Positions 1 through 8,357 of a stretch of 64,000 nucleotides of DNA are shown here, one piece after another. Where the stretch lies: the NCBI GenBank assembly GCA_021108035.1, contig JAIORQ010000026.1, positions 48,189-112,188 on the forward strand. The letters run 5' to 3'. Every line of letters begins with the position of its first letter. Positions within the stretch are counted from its first letter, which is position 1. The notes below the pieces were generated by a model. The model was given only the letters and a program-made list of their open reading frames with translations. It had not been told where the DNA came from and ran no database searches. The translations under genes were made by a program, and so were the position numbers. The stretch is from Bacteroidales bacterium. Lineage in GTDB: Bacteria > Bacteroidota > Bacteroidia > Bacteroidales > JAADGE01.

Positions 1-33
1 GTCTGTTGACGGATGCTTTTTTTATTTTAAAAA

Positions 34-450
34 TTAACTAAAAAAGATAATTTTGTATATTCAAAATCTAATAAATAACAAATGAAAGCTTTTTTCGATA
101 CTTTATTCAGAACATTTTACCGAGAACATAAGACTCACAGAGTATTTTTTATGAAAACAGAGAATATTCTTAATACAGATGAAGATGAAACAGGTTTGAT
201 TGTTGAAGTTGAACATGATGAAAAATATAAATTTGAAGAAATTGAGATAATTGAAAAACCTGAAATTGAAACAATAAAAAGAGGAATGTCCAAGGTTGTA
301 CAAGATTTAAAATTGAAATTTAAAAACCCCGGAGGTATTTATAATGATCTCGTAAACATAAAAGAGAAAGACAAAGGTATAAGCATACTACATATAGGTC
401 CTAATAATCAGGCTTATTTATATGGTGAGCATGAAGGCTTAAAAATTATT
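34..450 (+). repeat. 417-bp direct repeat, copy 1 (partial gene copy)
   Basis: This block matches 3615-4031 at a constant offset of 3581 bases with about three mismatches (near 398, 425 and 441). It holds the promoter and the first 123 codons of the gene that is complete at 3663. Similarity stops abruptly after base 450, where T9SS-tail coding sequence begins. The few mismatches indicate a recent duplication. Confidence 0.95.
48..55 (+). promoter_or_regulatory. Candidate Bacteroidota -7 promoter element
   Basis: TAATTTTG fits the phylum's TAnnTTTG -7 element and lies 26 bases before the ATG at 82. No clear TTG -33 partner is visible, so this is a motif match only. The same element sits in the second block copy at 3629-3636. 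Confidence 0.45.
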
Positions 451-573
451 TATACGGGTGAAATTGCTTCTGAATTAACAGAAATAAATATTGAAAGCTT
501 TAGTAAGGGTTTTTATATTTTTAAAATATATTCCGATAATAAAATTTCAACTAAATCAATAATAATTAATTAA
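82..573 (+). CDS. Chimeric protein: N-part of a duplicated hypothetical fused to a T9SS sorting-domain tail
   Basis: The 163-residue frame has two parts. Residues 1-123 are nearly identical to the intact 156-residue protein at 3663. Residues 124-163 (TGEIASELTEINIES... then KGFYIFKIYSDN) look like the last ~40 residues of a T9SS type A sorting domain. There is no signal peptide, so the tail cannot direct secretion by the usual Sec then T9SS route. The junction at base 450/451 coincides with the end of the 417-bp duplication. The simplest reading is that the duplicated block overwrote or truncated the front of a secreted-protein gene and happened to join in frame. Whether it is expressed is unknown; it may be a pseudogene. 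The downstream protease starts 35 bases later. Confidence 0.75.
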   Translation: MKAFFDTLFRTFYREHKTHRVFFMKTENILNTDEDETGLIVEVEHDEKYKFEEIEIIEKPEIETIKRGMSKVVQDLKLKFKNPGGIYNDLVNIKEKDKGISILHIGPNNQAYLYGEHEGLKIIYTGEIASELTEINIESFSKGFYIFKIYSDNKISTKSIIIN

Positions 574-608
574 TACTATTAACAAACTTTTAATTAAAAT
601 TCGTAATT

Positions 609-3512
609 ATGAAAAAATTAATACCGATTTTATTTGCTGTATTTTTTGTAAATATGGTTTTTGCAAAACCAATTACTGAAAAGCAAGCTGTTGAAGTAGC
701 TCAAAAGTATTTTAAATACAGAGCCGACAATTTTCAAAGTTCAGATATTAAATCTGTTCACACTAATAAATATAATGGTTTAACAAGCTGTTATGTTATT
801 AATTTTAAAGAAGGTGGTTTCGTTATTGTATCAGCTGATGACAGAGTGAAACCGATATTAGCATATTCTTTAAAAAATTCAGCTCCTGAAAATGTTGATA
901 ATGCAGAAGTCAACTATTGGCTTGACGTATATAACAAACAAATTGAATATGCTGTTATAAATAATTTAAATAACGCTGTTATATTAAATGAATGGGAAGG
1001 CATAAGGAATGAAAATTTTTCTAAATCTGAAAAAGCTGTTACACCTTTGTTGACTACAACTTGGGATCAAGGAGGTGCATATAATGATTATTGCCCGACC
1101 GGAACGCCTACCGGTTGTGTAGCTACAGCTATGGCACAAATTATGAATTATTATGAGTTTCCGGTTACCGGTGCCAAATCCCATGCTTACGACCATCCTA
1201 CATACGGAAATCAATCTGCTGATTTTTCAACCGGTAATTATGATTGGGCAAGTATGCCTGACGGTTCTGCAAGTGATGCAGTTGCATGGTTAATGTATCA
1301 TTGCGGTGTTGCTGTTGATATGAATTACGGTCCTACAGGTTCAGGTGCAGCAAGTAGAGATGTAACCTATACTTTAGCAAATTATTTTAAATATGATCAA
1401 GGATTAGATTATATCAGTATAGATGATTATTCAAATTCTGCATGGATATCTATCTTAAAAAATGAATTAGATTACGCAAGACCTGTATATTATTCCGGAA
1501 GAAGTGATGCATCAGGTGGACACGCCTTTGTTTTTGATGGGTATGATGATTCTGATAATTTTCATGTAAATTGGGGATGGAGTGGTATTTATAACGGATA
1601 TTTTGCAATTGGTTCATTAAATCCCGGAGGAAGCAATTTTAATGATGATAATGCTGCAATTATAGGTATTGAACCTTCAACTGTTGAAAACGAAGAATTT
1701 CTTATAGTAAAAAAATATTCGGGACTTTCTGATGAAGCTGCTCGAATTTCTCCTTATATCGGTTACATGTGTGCTGTTGATGAAAATGTTGCATGGGGTA
1801 TTGCAAGAGACGGAAGCGGAGAAACCCCTACTCTTGATTACAGGATTTATACAAGGACAACAGACGGCGGTCAAACTTGGACTGCTAATTCTGTTACTGA
1901 TCTTGGCGGAACAGCTTTCTCTATGATTTTTGGATTAAGTGATCAAATTGCATATATTGCTATGTACGGAACAGGAACAGATTATAATCATATTCTGCGA
2001 ACAACAAACGGAGGAACATCTTGGGAATCAATATTAGACGCCAGTGCTGCAAGTTTTTTCAATGTTGTACATTTCTTTAATACAAATGACGGTGTTGCCC
2101 TTGGTGATCCTGAAGGAGGTGAATATGAGTTTTATACAACAAATGACGGAGGAGATACATGGGTAAGAGTTGCCGGAGCAAATATACCTGATCCGAATTC
2201 ATCCGGTGAATATGGTATTGTAGGATTTTATACTGCAATTGCTGATACAGTTTGGTATACTACAAACGAAGGAAGAGTTTATAAATCTACGGATATGGGC
2301 TATAATTGGAATGTTTATAATATTTGCACACCCGGTACTAATTCTCAATTAAGTATTGCATTTGATGATGGTGGATTAAACGGTATTTCTGTTAATGAAG
2401 TTGCTGATCCTGAAACATTATATTCTACATCTGACGCTGGTGAAACTTGGACACAGATAACTTCTCCTTCAGGGAATTTTTATTCAACCGGTATCTCATC
2501 AGTTCCCGGAGAAGCTAATACATTTATTAGTGTCGGGGCTGATGTTCAAACTCAGGCAGCGGGGATATCTTATACAATTGATGCCGGAGAAACTTGGATA
2601 GAGTTTCCTGAATATTATCAAAATTATCAATTTATTTATGTTGATATGTTAAGTTGGGATAAAGGTTTTATTGGTACTTTTGCTGATGAATGGAGCGATG
2701 GAGTATTCTTGTCATACGGTTCACATTTTCCCGATTTATCTGCAAATTTCTATGTGGGAGATATGGGGGATACATTGCATTGTTCTTCAGGTGTTACATT
2801 TAATAATAATTCCGGCGGTATTATTACTTCATATGATTGGGATTTTGGTGCAGATGCAACTCCTCCAACTGCTGGCGGAATAGGACCGCATAATGTCGTT
2901 TATTCTACAGGAGGAGAAAAAACAGTTGAATTAATTATTTCTGACGGTACTGATAATGATATATTTACCGATGTTATTAAAGTTTCTGAAAATGCACCTG
3001 CTGCTATTGATACTATTTATGGTGCAACTATAGTTATAACCATTGGTTCTACTGAAACATATTCAGTTGATGCTGATAGTGAATTATATACATTCTACAA
3101 TTGGTCTGAAAACGGCACAAATTGGTCAGGAAACGGTAGTACTACTAATGAATTTGAGGTTACTTTTGGAGGTTTTGATGCAACTAGTGATATTACATGT
3201 TATGCATCAAACGGATGTGGTGACGGAGGCTCATATGCTTTATCTGTACATTACACAAACGGAGTTGATATTGAAGAAATTAATTCAAACGTTAATTTAT
3301 TCCCAAATCCTGCAACAAATAATATTGAAATTGATGGTATTGCAGGTAATTCTGTTTTAATTTATGATATTTCAGGTAAACTGGTATATTCAGCAATTGC
3401 AGATTCTGATAATTATATCATAGATATATCTGATCTTGCTGAAGGATTTTATACTGTCAGAATTTCTGACGGAAAAGAAATTCGTACTGGGCGATTTAAT
3501 ATTGTAAGATAA
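609..3512 (+). CDS. Secreted C10-family (streptopain/SpeB-like) cysteine protease with BNR repeats, PKD and T9SS domain
   Basis: 967 residues. A signal peptide (MKKLIPILFAVFFVNMVFA) is followed by a Spi-type propeptide (about 20-130). The peptidase C10 core has the catalytic cysteine in PTGCVATAMAQIMNYY (Cys170) and the histidine in SGGHAFVFDGY (His305), with the family's HVNWGWSG motif after it. Residues about 375-690 carry at least six Asp-box/BNR-like units (xxDGGxTW, e.g. TTDGGQTW, TSDAGETW), suggesting a beta-propeller. A PKD-like domain follows (SYDWDFG, about 735-800), then an Ig-like region. The last ~75 residues are a T9SS type A sorting domain (VNLFPNPATNNIEI ... GFYTVRISDG). The predicted role is a cell-surface or secreted protease for protein degradation. 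A 17-bp direct repeat spans the stop codon. Confidence 0.93.
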   Translation: MKKLIPILFAVFFVNMVFAKPITEKQAVEVAQKYFKYRADNFQSSDIKSVHTNKYNGLTSCYVINFKEGGFVIVSADDRVKPILAYSLKNSAPENVDNAEVNYWLDVYNKQIEYAVINNLNNAVILNEWEGIRNENFSKSEKAVTPLLTTTWDQGGAYNDYCPTGTPTGCVATAMAQIMNYYEFPVTGAKSHAYDHPTYGNQSADFSTGNYDWASMPDGSASDAVAWLMYHCGVAVDMNYGPTGSGAASRDVTYTLANYFKYDQGLDYISIDDYSNSAWISILKNELDYARPVYYSGRSDASGGHAFVFDGYDDSDNFHVNWGWSGIYNGYFAIGSLNPGGSNFNDDNAAIIGIEPSTVENEEFLIVKKYSGLSDEAARISPYIGYMCAVDENVAWGIARDGSGETPTLDYRIYTRTTDGGQTWTANSVTDLGGTAFSMIFGLSDQIAYIAMYGTGTDYNHILRTTNGGTSWESILDASAASFFNVVHFFNTNDGVALGDPEGGEYEFYTTNDGGDTWVRVAGANIPDPNSSGEYGIVGFYTAIADTVWYTTNEGRVYKSTDMGYNWNVYNICTPGTNSQLSIAFDDGGLNGISVNEVADPETLYSTSDAGETWTQITSPSGNFYSTGISSVPGEANTFISVGADVQTQAAGISYTIDAGETWIEFPEYYQNYQFIYVDMLSWDKGFIGTFADEWSDGVFLSYGSHFPDLSANFYVGDMGDTLHCSSGVTFNNNSGGIITSYDWDFGADATPPTAGGIGPHNVVYSTGGEKTVELIISDGTDNDIFTDVIKVSENAPAAIDTIYGATIVITIGSTETYSVDADSELYTFYNWSENGTNWSGNGSTTNEFEVTFGGFDATSDITCYASNGCGDGGSYALSVHYTNGVDIEEINSNVNLFPNPATNNIEIDGIAGNSVLIYDISGKLVYSAIADSDNYIIDISDLAEGFYTVRISDGKEIRTGRFNIVR

Positions 3513-3538
3513 AATTAATATTGTAAGATAAATTAAGA

Positions 3539-3569
3539 GACTGTCTCAAAAACCGAGGCAGTCTTTTTT
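3539..3569 (+). terminator. Rho-independent terminator of the C10 protease gene
   Basis: A 9-bp stem (GACTGTCTC / GAGGCAGTC, one G-U pair) with a 7-base loop is followed by TTTTTT. It lies 27 bases after the stop codon. Confidence 0.85.
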
Positions 3570-3614
3570 ATGAAAGTATAAAAAGCTAAGGTTGTTGGAA
3601 TTAATTTTATTATT

Positions 3615-4031
3615 TTAACTAAAAAAGATAATTTTGTATATTCAAAATCTAATAAATAACAAATGAAAGCTTTTTTCGATACTTTATTCAGAACATTTTA
3701 CCGAGAACATAAGACTCACAGAGTATTTTTTATGAAAACAGAGAATATTCTTAATACAGATGAAGATGAAACAGGTTTGATTGTTGAAGTTGAACATGAT
3801 GAAAAATATAAATTTGAAGAAATTGAGATAATTGAAAAACCTGAAATTGAAACAATAAAAAGAGGAATGTCCAAGGTTGTACAAGATTTAAAATTGAAAT
3901 TTAAAAACCCCGGAGGTATTTATAATGATCTCGTAAACATAAAAGAGAAAGACAAAGGTATAAGCATACTACATATAAGTCCTAATAATCAGGCTTATTT
4001 ATACGGTGAGCATGAAGGCTTGAAAATTATT
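3615..4031 (+). repeat. 417-bp direct repeat, copy 2 (in the intact gene)
   Basis: This is the partner of 34-450. Here the coding frame continues past the repeat boundary into the gene's own 3' end, so this copy looks like the parent. Confidence 0.95.
3629..3636 (+). promoter_or_regulatory. Candidate -7 promoter element
   Basis: TAATTTTG (TAnnTTTG type) lies 26 bases before the ATG at 3663, the same spacing as in the duplicated copy. Confidence 0.45.
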
Positions 4032-4133
4032 GAAGTAACTGAAGATACACTCATTTTAGAAGGAGAAGAAGCAGATACTTTCTTTTATGTGGACTACAAT
4101 TTAGCTTTGAAAATTATTGAAACACATCAATAA
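3663..4133 (+). CDS. Hypothetical cytoplasmic protein, 156 aa (parent of the chimera)
   Basis: I do not recognise the family. The protein has no signal peptide or membrane segment and is rich in Glu/Asp and Lys (EVEHDEKYKFEEIEIIEKPE). It ends in a probable beta-rich acidic region (TEDTLILEGEEADTFFYVDYN). The ATG at 3663 follows the putative promoter closely; an internal Met24 (MKTENILNTDED) is a possible alternative start. A strong terminator follows at 4181, so it is probably monocistronic. Its first 123 codons are duplicated at 82. Confidence 0.7.
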   Translation: MKAFFDTLFRTFYREHKTHRVFFMKTENILNTDEDETGLIVEVEHDEKYKFEEIEIIEKPEIETIKRGMSKVVQDLKLKFKNPGGIYNDLVNIKEKDKGISILHISPNNQAYLYGEHEGLKIIEVTEDTLILEGEEADTFFYVDYNLALKIIETHQ

Positions 4134-4180
4134 AATAATTAATTATTTGGTAAAATAACAGTAGAACCAAAACAAAAAAA

Positions 4181-4206
4181 TCCGATGCACAGCATCGGAT
4201 TTTTTT
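4181..4206 (+). terminator. Rho-independent terminator
   Basis: A perfect 8-bp stem TCCGATGC / GCATCGGA with a 3-base loop, preceded by an A-run and followed by a T-run. It ends the transcript of the 3663 gene. Confidence 0.92.
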
Positions 4207-4271
4207 GTTTTTTTTAGGGGACTTACAATTTTGCAATTGTCATATCATAAAACAATTTAAATTTTACAGAT

Positions 4272-6134
4272 ATGAAAACAAAATTAATGATCAGTATGAT
4301 TGCAATTTTATTAATTGTAAATCAATTAAATGCACAAAGAACAGTTACGGGAAAAGTAACTAATGAAGAAGGTGATGATTTGCCGGGTGTTACGATAATA
4401 GCTAAAGGTAGTAATGCTGCAACAATCTCTGATTTGTCCGGTTCATACACATTAGTCGTGCCTGACAGAGTAATAACTTTGATATTTCAATATATCGGAT
4501 ATCAAGATGTTGAAAAGCCGGTTGCAGATGTTGTAAATGTTCAAATGAAGGCAGATATGGAGATTCAAGAGGTAGTTGTTACGGCTCTTGGCAGAAGAAG
4601 ACCGTTAAAAAGATTAAGTTATGCAGTAGTTGGTTCATCTAACAGGGTTAAAGTAAAGGGATTTTCAAGTAATAAAAATCATAGAGAAATACCAATTGAT
4701 CATAATACAGAAGAATACGATCATATTTCTGAAAATGTATTTAAAAGTGCAAAAGATAATCCTGTTTCTACTCTGTCAATTGATGTTGATAATGCATCCT
4801 ATTCAAATGTAAGACGATTTTTAAATGCAGGACAACTACCGCTGAAAGATGCCGTTAGAACAGAGGAAATGATCAATTATTTTACTTATGATTATCCTGA
4901 ACCGCAAGGAGAACATCCTTTTTCATTTATAACGGAATATTCTGAATGCCCTTGGAATAAAGAAAATAAATTATTACATGTTGGTATTCAAGGTAAAAAA
5001 TTAGATTATAATGATCTTAAACCTTCAAATTTTGTATTCCTTCTCGATGTTTCAGGTTCTATGAGCTGCAATAATAAATTGCCCTTATTAAAAAAGTCAT
5101 TATTAAAATTGATTGATAATCTCGGCAGAAAAGATAAAGTTTCTATTGTTGTATATGCCGGAGCGGCAGGCCTTGTTTTACCTCCGACTCCCGCCTATGA
5201 AAAGGATAAGATACGAAAAGCATTAAATAAGTTAAATGCAGGCGGATCCACAGCAGGAGGTGCCGGTATAAAGCTGGCTTATAAAACCGCTAAAGAAGCA
5301 TATATTAAGGGCGGTAATAACCGAGTGATATTGGCAACCGACGGAGATTTTAATATCGGCACTTCATCAACAAGCGAGTTGGTCAGACTTATTGAAGAAA
5401 AAAGAAAAGATGATATTTATTTGACAATTCTCGGTTTTGGAATGGGAAATTATAAAGACGGCAGAATGGAACAGATCAGCAATGCCGGAAACGGAAATTA
5501 TTTCTATATTGATGACATTAAAGAAGCTGATAAAGTTTTCGGAAAAGAGATGAGAGCCAATATGTTTACAATAGCTAAAGATGTTAAGATTCAAATTGAA
5601 TTTAATCCTGCAAATGTAAAAGCATATAGATTAATCGGATATGAAAACAGAATTTTAAATAAAGAAGATTTTGACGATGATACAAAAGATGCAGGTGAAC
5701 TCGGACCCGGACATACTGTTACGGCTTTATATGAAATTGTTCCGGCAGGATCAAGTACTGAAGTAAAAACTTTTGGTAAATTAAAATATCAGACTGCTGT
5801 GTTTAACGGAAATTCAAAATTTAAAGATGAATTAATGACATTGAAATTCAGATATAAACCACCGAAAGAAAATAAAAGCATTTTAATAGAGCATATTGTT
5901 CGTAATGAGCTTATTAAATTGAATAATACATCTGATAATTATAGATTTTCGGCATCAGTTGCAGCTTTCGGTATGTTGTTAAGAGATTCTGAATTTACGG
6001 GTAATTTTGACTACCCTAAAGTGATTAAACTTGCTTCCGGTTCAAAAGGAAAAGATGAAAATAAATACAGAAAAGAATTTATTGAATTGATAAAAAAGGC
6101 AGAAAACATTAAAGATAATTTAGCTGATGAATAA
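4272..6134 (+). CDS. YfbK-like von Willebrand factor A protein with CarboxypepD_reg leader (copy 1)
   Basis: 620 residues. The signal peptide ends near NQLNAQ (about residue 21). A carboxypeptidase-D regulatory-like beta-sandwich follows (RTVTGKVTNEEGDDLPGVTI), ending in EVVVTALGRRRPLKR. That motif normally marks the plug start of SusC-type TonB receptors, but no barrel follows. Next comes the YfbK/DUF3520-type region (EEYDHISENVFKSAKDNPVS), then a vWA domain with an intact MIDAS start D259-V-S-G-S263 (FLLDVSGSMS) and a C-terminal DUF3520-like part. The predicted location is periplasm or envelope; the ligand is unknown. A paralogue follows at 6312 in the same direction. Confidence 0.88.
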   Translation: MKTKLMISMIAILLIVNQLNAQRTVTGKVTNEEGDDLPGVTIIAKGSNAATISDLSGSYTLVVPDRVITLIFQYIGYQDVEKPVADVVNVQMKADMEIQEVVVTALGRRRPLKRLSYAVVGSSNRVKVKGFSSNKNHREIPIDHNTEEYDHISENVFKSAKDNPVSTLSIDVDNASYSNVRRFLNAGQLPLKDAVRTEEMINYFTYDYPEPQGEHPFSFITEYSECPWNKENKLLHVGIQGKKLDYNDLKPSNFVFLLDVSGSMSCNNKLPLLKKSLLKLIDNLGRKDKVSIVVYAGAAGLVLPPTPAYEKDKIRKALNKLNAGGSTAGGAGIKLAYKTAKEAYIKGGNNRVILATDGDFNIGTSSTSELVRLIEEKRKDDIYLTILGFGMGNYKDGRMEQISNAGNGNYFYIDDIKEADKVFGKEMRANMFTIAKDVKIQIEFNPANVKAYRLIGYENRILNKEDFDDDTKDAGELGPGHTVTALYEIVPAGSSTEVKTFGKLKYQTAVFNGNSKFKDELMTLKFRYKPPKENKSILIEHIVRNELIKLNNTSDNYRFSASVAAFGMLLRDSEFTGNFDYPKVIKLASGSKGKDENKYRKEFIELIKKAENIKDNLADE

Positions 6135-6162
6135 CATCAATAATAGATTTTTTTTCATTGAA

Positions 6163-6189
6163 AGCGACATCATAAGGTGTTGCTTTTTT
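6163..6189 (+). terminator. Terminator after vWA copy 1
   Basis: A 9-bp stem AGCGACATC / GGTGTTGCT (two G-U pairs) with an ATAA loop, followed by TTTTT. It suggests the two vWA genes can be transcribed separately. Confidence 0.8.
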
Positions 6190-6311
6190 ATCATTAAAAT
6201 ATGTAGCCTGCAATAATGCAGGGTAGAATAAAAAATTATTTATTTGATCTTCTTAACTTATGGATTTCGTAACATTTTTTTATCTAATTAATATATAATC
6301 AACTAAAAACT

Positions 6312-8204
6312 ATGATAATGAAAACAAAATATTTTTTAAACGTACTTATTTTTCTTCTGCTTGCAAACTTTTCATATTCTCAAACAGCTGTAAAAGGATT
6401 AGTAACAGATGAAAAAAATAAAGCTTTATACGGAGTTAAAGTTACCGTAAAAAATACACATATTTCAACCAAAACTTTAAAAGACGGTACTTTTGCCGTT
6501 AATGTTCCGAGCAATTCTTCAATATTGGTTTTTGCATTAAAGGGGAAACAAACCAAGGAAATCAAATTAACCGGAAAAACATACATTAAGGTAATTCTAA
6601 AGGATGTTGTTCAAGTAATTGAGATTGTCAAGGATGAAGCTGAATTTGAATCGGATGATGCACCTGTGTTTGGGAATGTAAGTAAAGTATCCGGATCTAA
6701 AAAGATGTATTTTAACATCAGAAACACAAATAGTTATATGAATTATGATGATGGCGGCGATAATTTTAACACAGAAGAATACGATCATATTTCTGAAAAT
6801 GTTTTCAAAAGTGCAAAAGATAATCCTGTTTCTACTTTGTCAATTGATGTTGATAATGCATCCTATTCAAATGTAAGACGGTTTTTAAATTCCGGAAAAC
6901 TGCCTTTAAAAGATGCTGTTCGTATTGAAGAAATGATCAATTATTTTACTTATGATTATCCGAATCCGCAAGGTGAACATCCTTTTTCGTTTATTACGGA
7001 ATATTCTGAATGTCCGTGGAATAAAGAAAATAAACTATTGCATATTGGAATACAAGGTAAAAAATTAGATTATAACGATCTTAAACCTTCAAATTTTGTA
7101 TTCCTTCTCGATGTTTCAGGTTCTATGAGCTGCAATAATAAATTGCCCTTATTAAAAAAGTCATTATTAAAATTGATTGATAATCTCGGCAGAAAAGATA
7201 AAGTTTCTATTGTTGTATATGCCGGAGCGGCAGGCCTTGTTTTACCTCCGACTCCCGCCTATGAAAAGGATAAGATACGAAAAGCATTAAATAAGTTAAA
7301 TGCAGGCGGATCCACAGCAGGAGGTGCCGGTATAAAGCTGGCCTATAAAACCGCTAAAGAAGCATATATTAAGGGCGGTAATAACCGAGTGATCTTGGCA
7401 ACCGACGGGGATTTTAATATCGGAACTTCATCAACAAGCGAATTGGTAAGGCTTATTGAAGAAAAAAGGAAAGATGATATTTATTTGACAATTCTCGGTT
7501 TTGGAATGGGAAATTATAAAGACGGCAGAATGGAACAGATCAGCAATGCCGGAAACGGAAATTATTTCTATATTGATGACATTAAAGAAGCTGATAAAGT
7601 TTTCGGAAAAGAGATGAGAGCCAATATGTTTACAATAGCTAAAGATGTTAAGATTCAAATTGAATTTAATCCTGCAAATGTAAAAGCATATAGATTAATC
7701 GGATATGAAAACAGAATTTTAAATAAAGAAGATTTTGACGATGATACAAAAGATGCAGGTGAACTCGGACCCGGACATACTGTTACGGCTTTATATGAAA
7801 TTGTTCCGGCAGGATCAAGTACCAAAGTAAAAACTTTTGGTAAATTAAAATATCAGACTGCTGTATTTAACGGGAATTCAAAATTTAAAGATGAATTAAT
7901 GAGTTTAAAATTCAGATATAAACCACCAAAAGATGACAAAAGCATTTTAATAGAGCATATCGTTAAAAATTCGGCTCTTGAATTGAATAATACATCTGAT
8001 AATTTTAGATTCTCGGCATCAGTTGCAGCTTTCGGAATGTTATTAAGAGATTCTGAATTTACGGGTAATTTTGACTACCCGAAAGTGATTAAACTTGCTT
8101 CCGGTTCAAAAGGAAAAGATGAAAACGGATACAGAAAAGAATTTATTGAACTTATTGAAAAAGCAAAAAAAATATTTACAGGAATTGCTGACAAGACAGA
8201 TTAA
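6312..8204 (+). CDS. YfbK-like von Willebrand factor A protein (copy 2)
   Basis: 630 residues, tandem paralogue of the 4272 gene. The signal peptide ends near NFSYSQ. The start could be Met1 or Met3 (MIMKTKYF); Met3 gives the more usual MKT opening. The leader is a divergent CarboxypepD_reg-like domain (AVKGLVTDEKNKALYGVKV) without the VVTALG motif. From NTEEYDHISENVFKSAKDNP onward it aligns almost without gaps with copy 1. The MIDAS is intact at Asp267 (FLLDVSGSMS). The two genes differ strongly in their leaders but hardly at all across the vWA core at DNA level, which points to gene conversion of the core. Confidence 0.88.
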   Translation: MIMKTKYFLNVLIFLLLANFSYSQTAVKGLVTDEKNKALYGVKVTVKNTHISTKTLKDGTFAVNVPSNSSILVFALKGKQTKEIKLTGKTYIKVILKDVVQVIEIVKDEAEFESDDAPVFGNVSKVSGSKKMYFNIRNTNSYMNYDDGGDNFNTEEYDHISENVFKSAKDNPVSTLSIDVDNASYSNVRRFLNSGKLPLKDAVRIEEMINYFTYDYPNPQGEHPFSFITEYSECPWNKENKLLHIGIQGKKLDYNDLKPSNFVFLLDVSGSMSCNNKLPLLKKSLLKLIDNLGRKDKVSIVVYAGAAGLVLPPTPAYEKDKIRKALNKLNAGGSTAGGAGIKLAYKTAKEAYIKGGNNRVILATDGDFNIGTSSTSELVRLIEEKRKDDIYLTILGFGMGNYKDGRMEQISNAGNGNYFYIDDIKEADKVFGKEMRANMFTIAKDVKIQIEFNPANVKAYRLIGYENRILNKEDFDDDTKDAGELGPGHTVTALYEIVPAGSSTKVKTFGKLKYQTAVFNGNSKFKDELMSLKFRYKPPKDDKSILIEHIVKNSALELNNTSDNFRFSASVAAFGMLLRDSEFTGNFDYPKVIKLASGSKGKDENGYRKEFIELIEKAKKIFTGIADKTD

Positions 8205-8222
8205 TAAGAATTAATTAAAAAA

Positions 8223-8263
8223 AAACATTCGTCTGATCACTTTAAGTGGCCGGGCGAATGTTT
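8223..8263. terminator. Long hairpin between convergent genes
   Basis: AAACATTCG...CAC pairs with GTG...CGAATGTTT over about 18 positions, with several G-U pairs and one mismatch, around a TTTAA loop. An A-run precedes it. It lies between the plus-strand vWA gene and the minus-strand dehydrogenase gene. Confidence 0.75.
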
Positions 8264-8307
8264 ATAACGACAGACTGTTTCTTGCACAAAAATATATTTA
8301 TCATTAT

Positions 8308-8354
8308 CAATGAAACAATGTAACAATGTAACAATGAAACAATGTAACAATGAG
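8308..8354. repeat. Octamer tandem array (CAATGTAA/CAATGAAA)
   Basis: About six head-to-tail 8-bp units of CAATGWAA end just before the stop codon of the 8358 gene. The same octamer family occurs at 55804-55882 and 61202-61260. Confidence 0.85.
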
Positions 8355-8357
8355 TAA

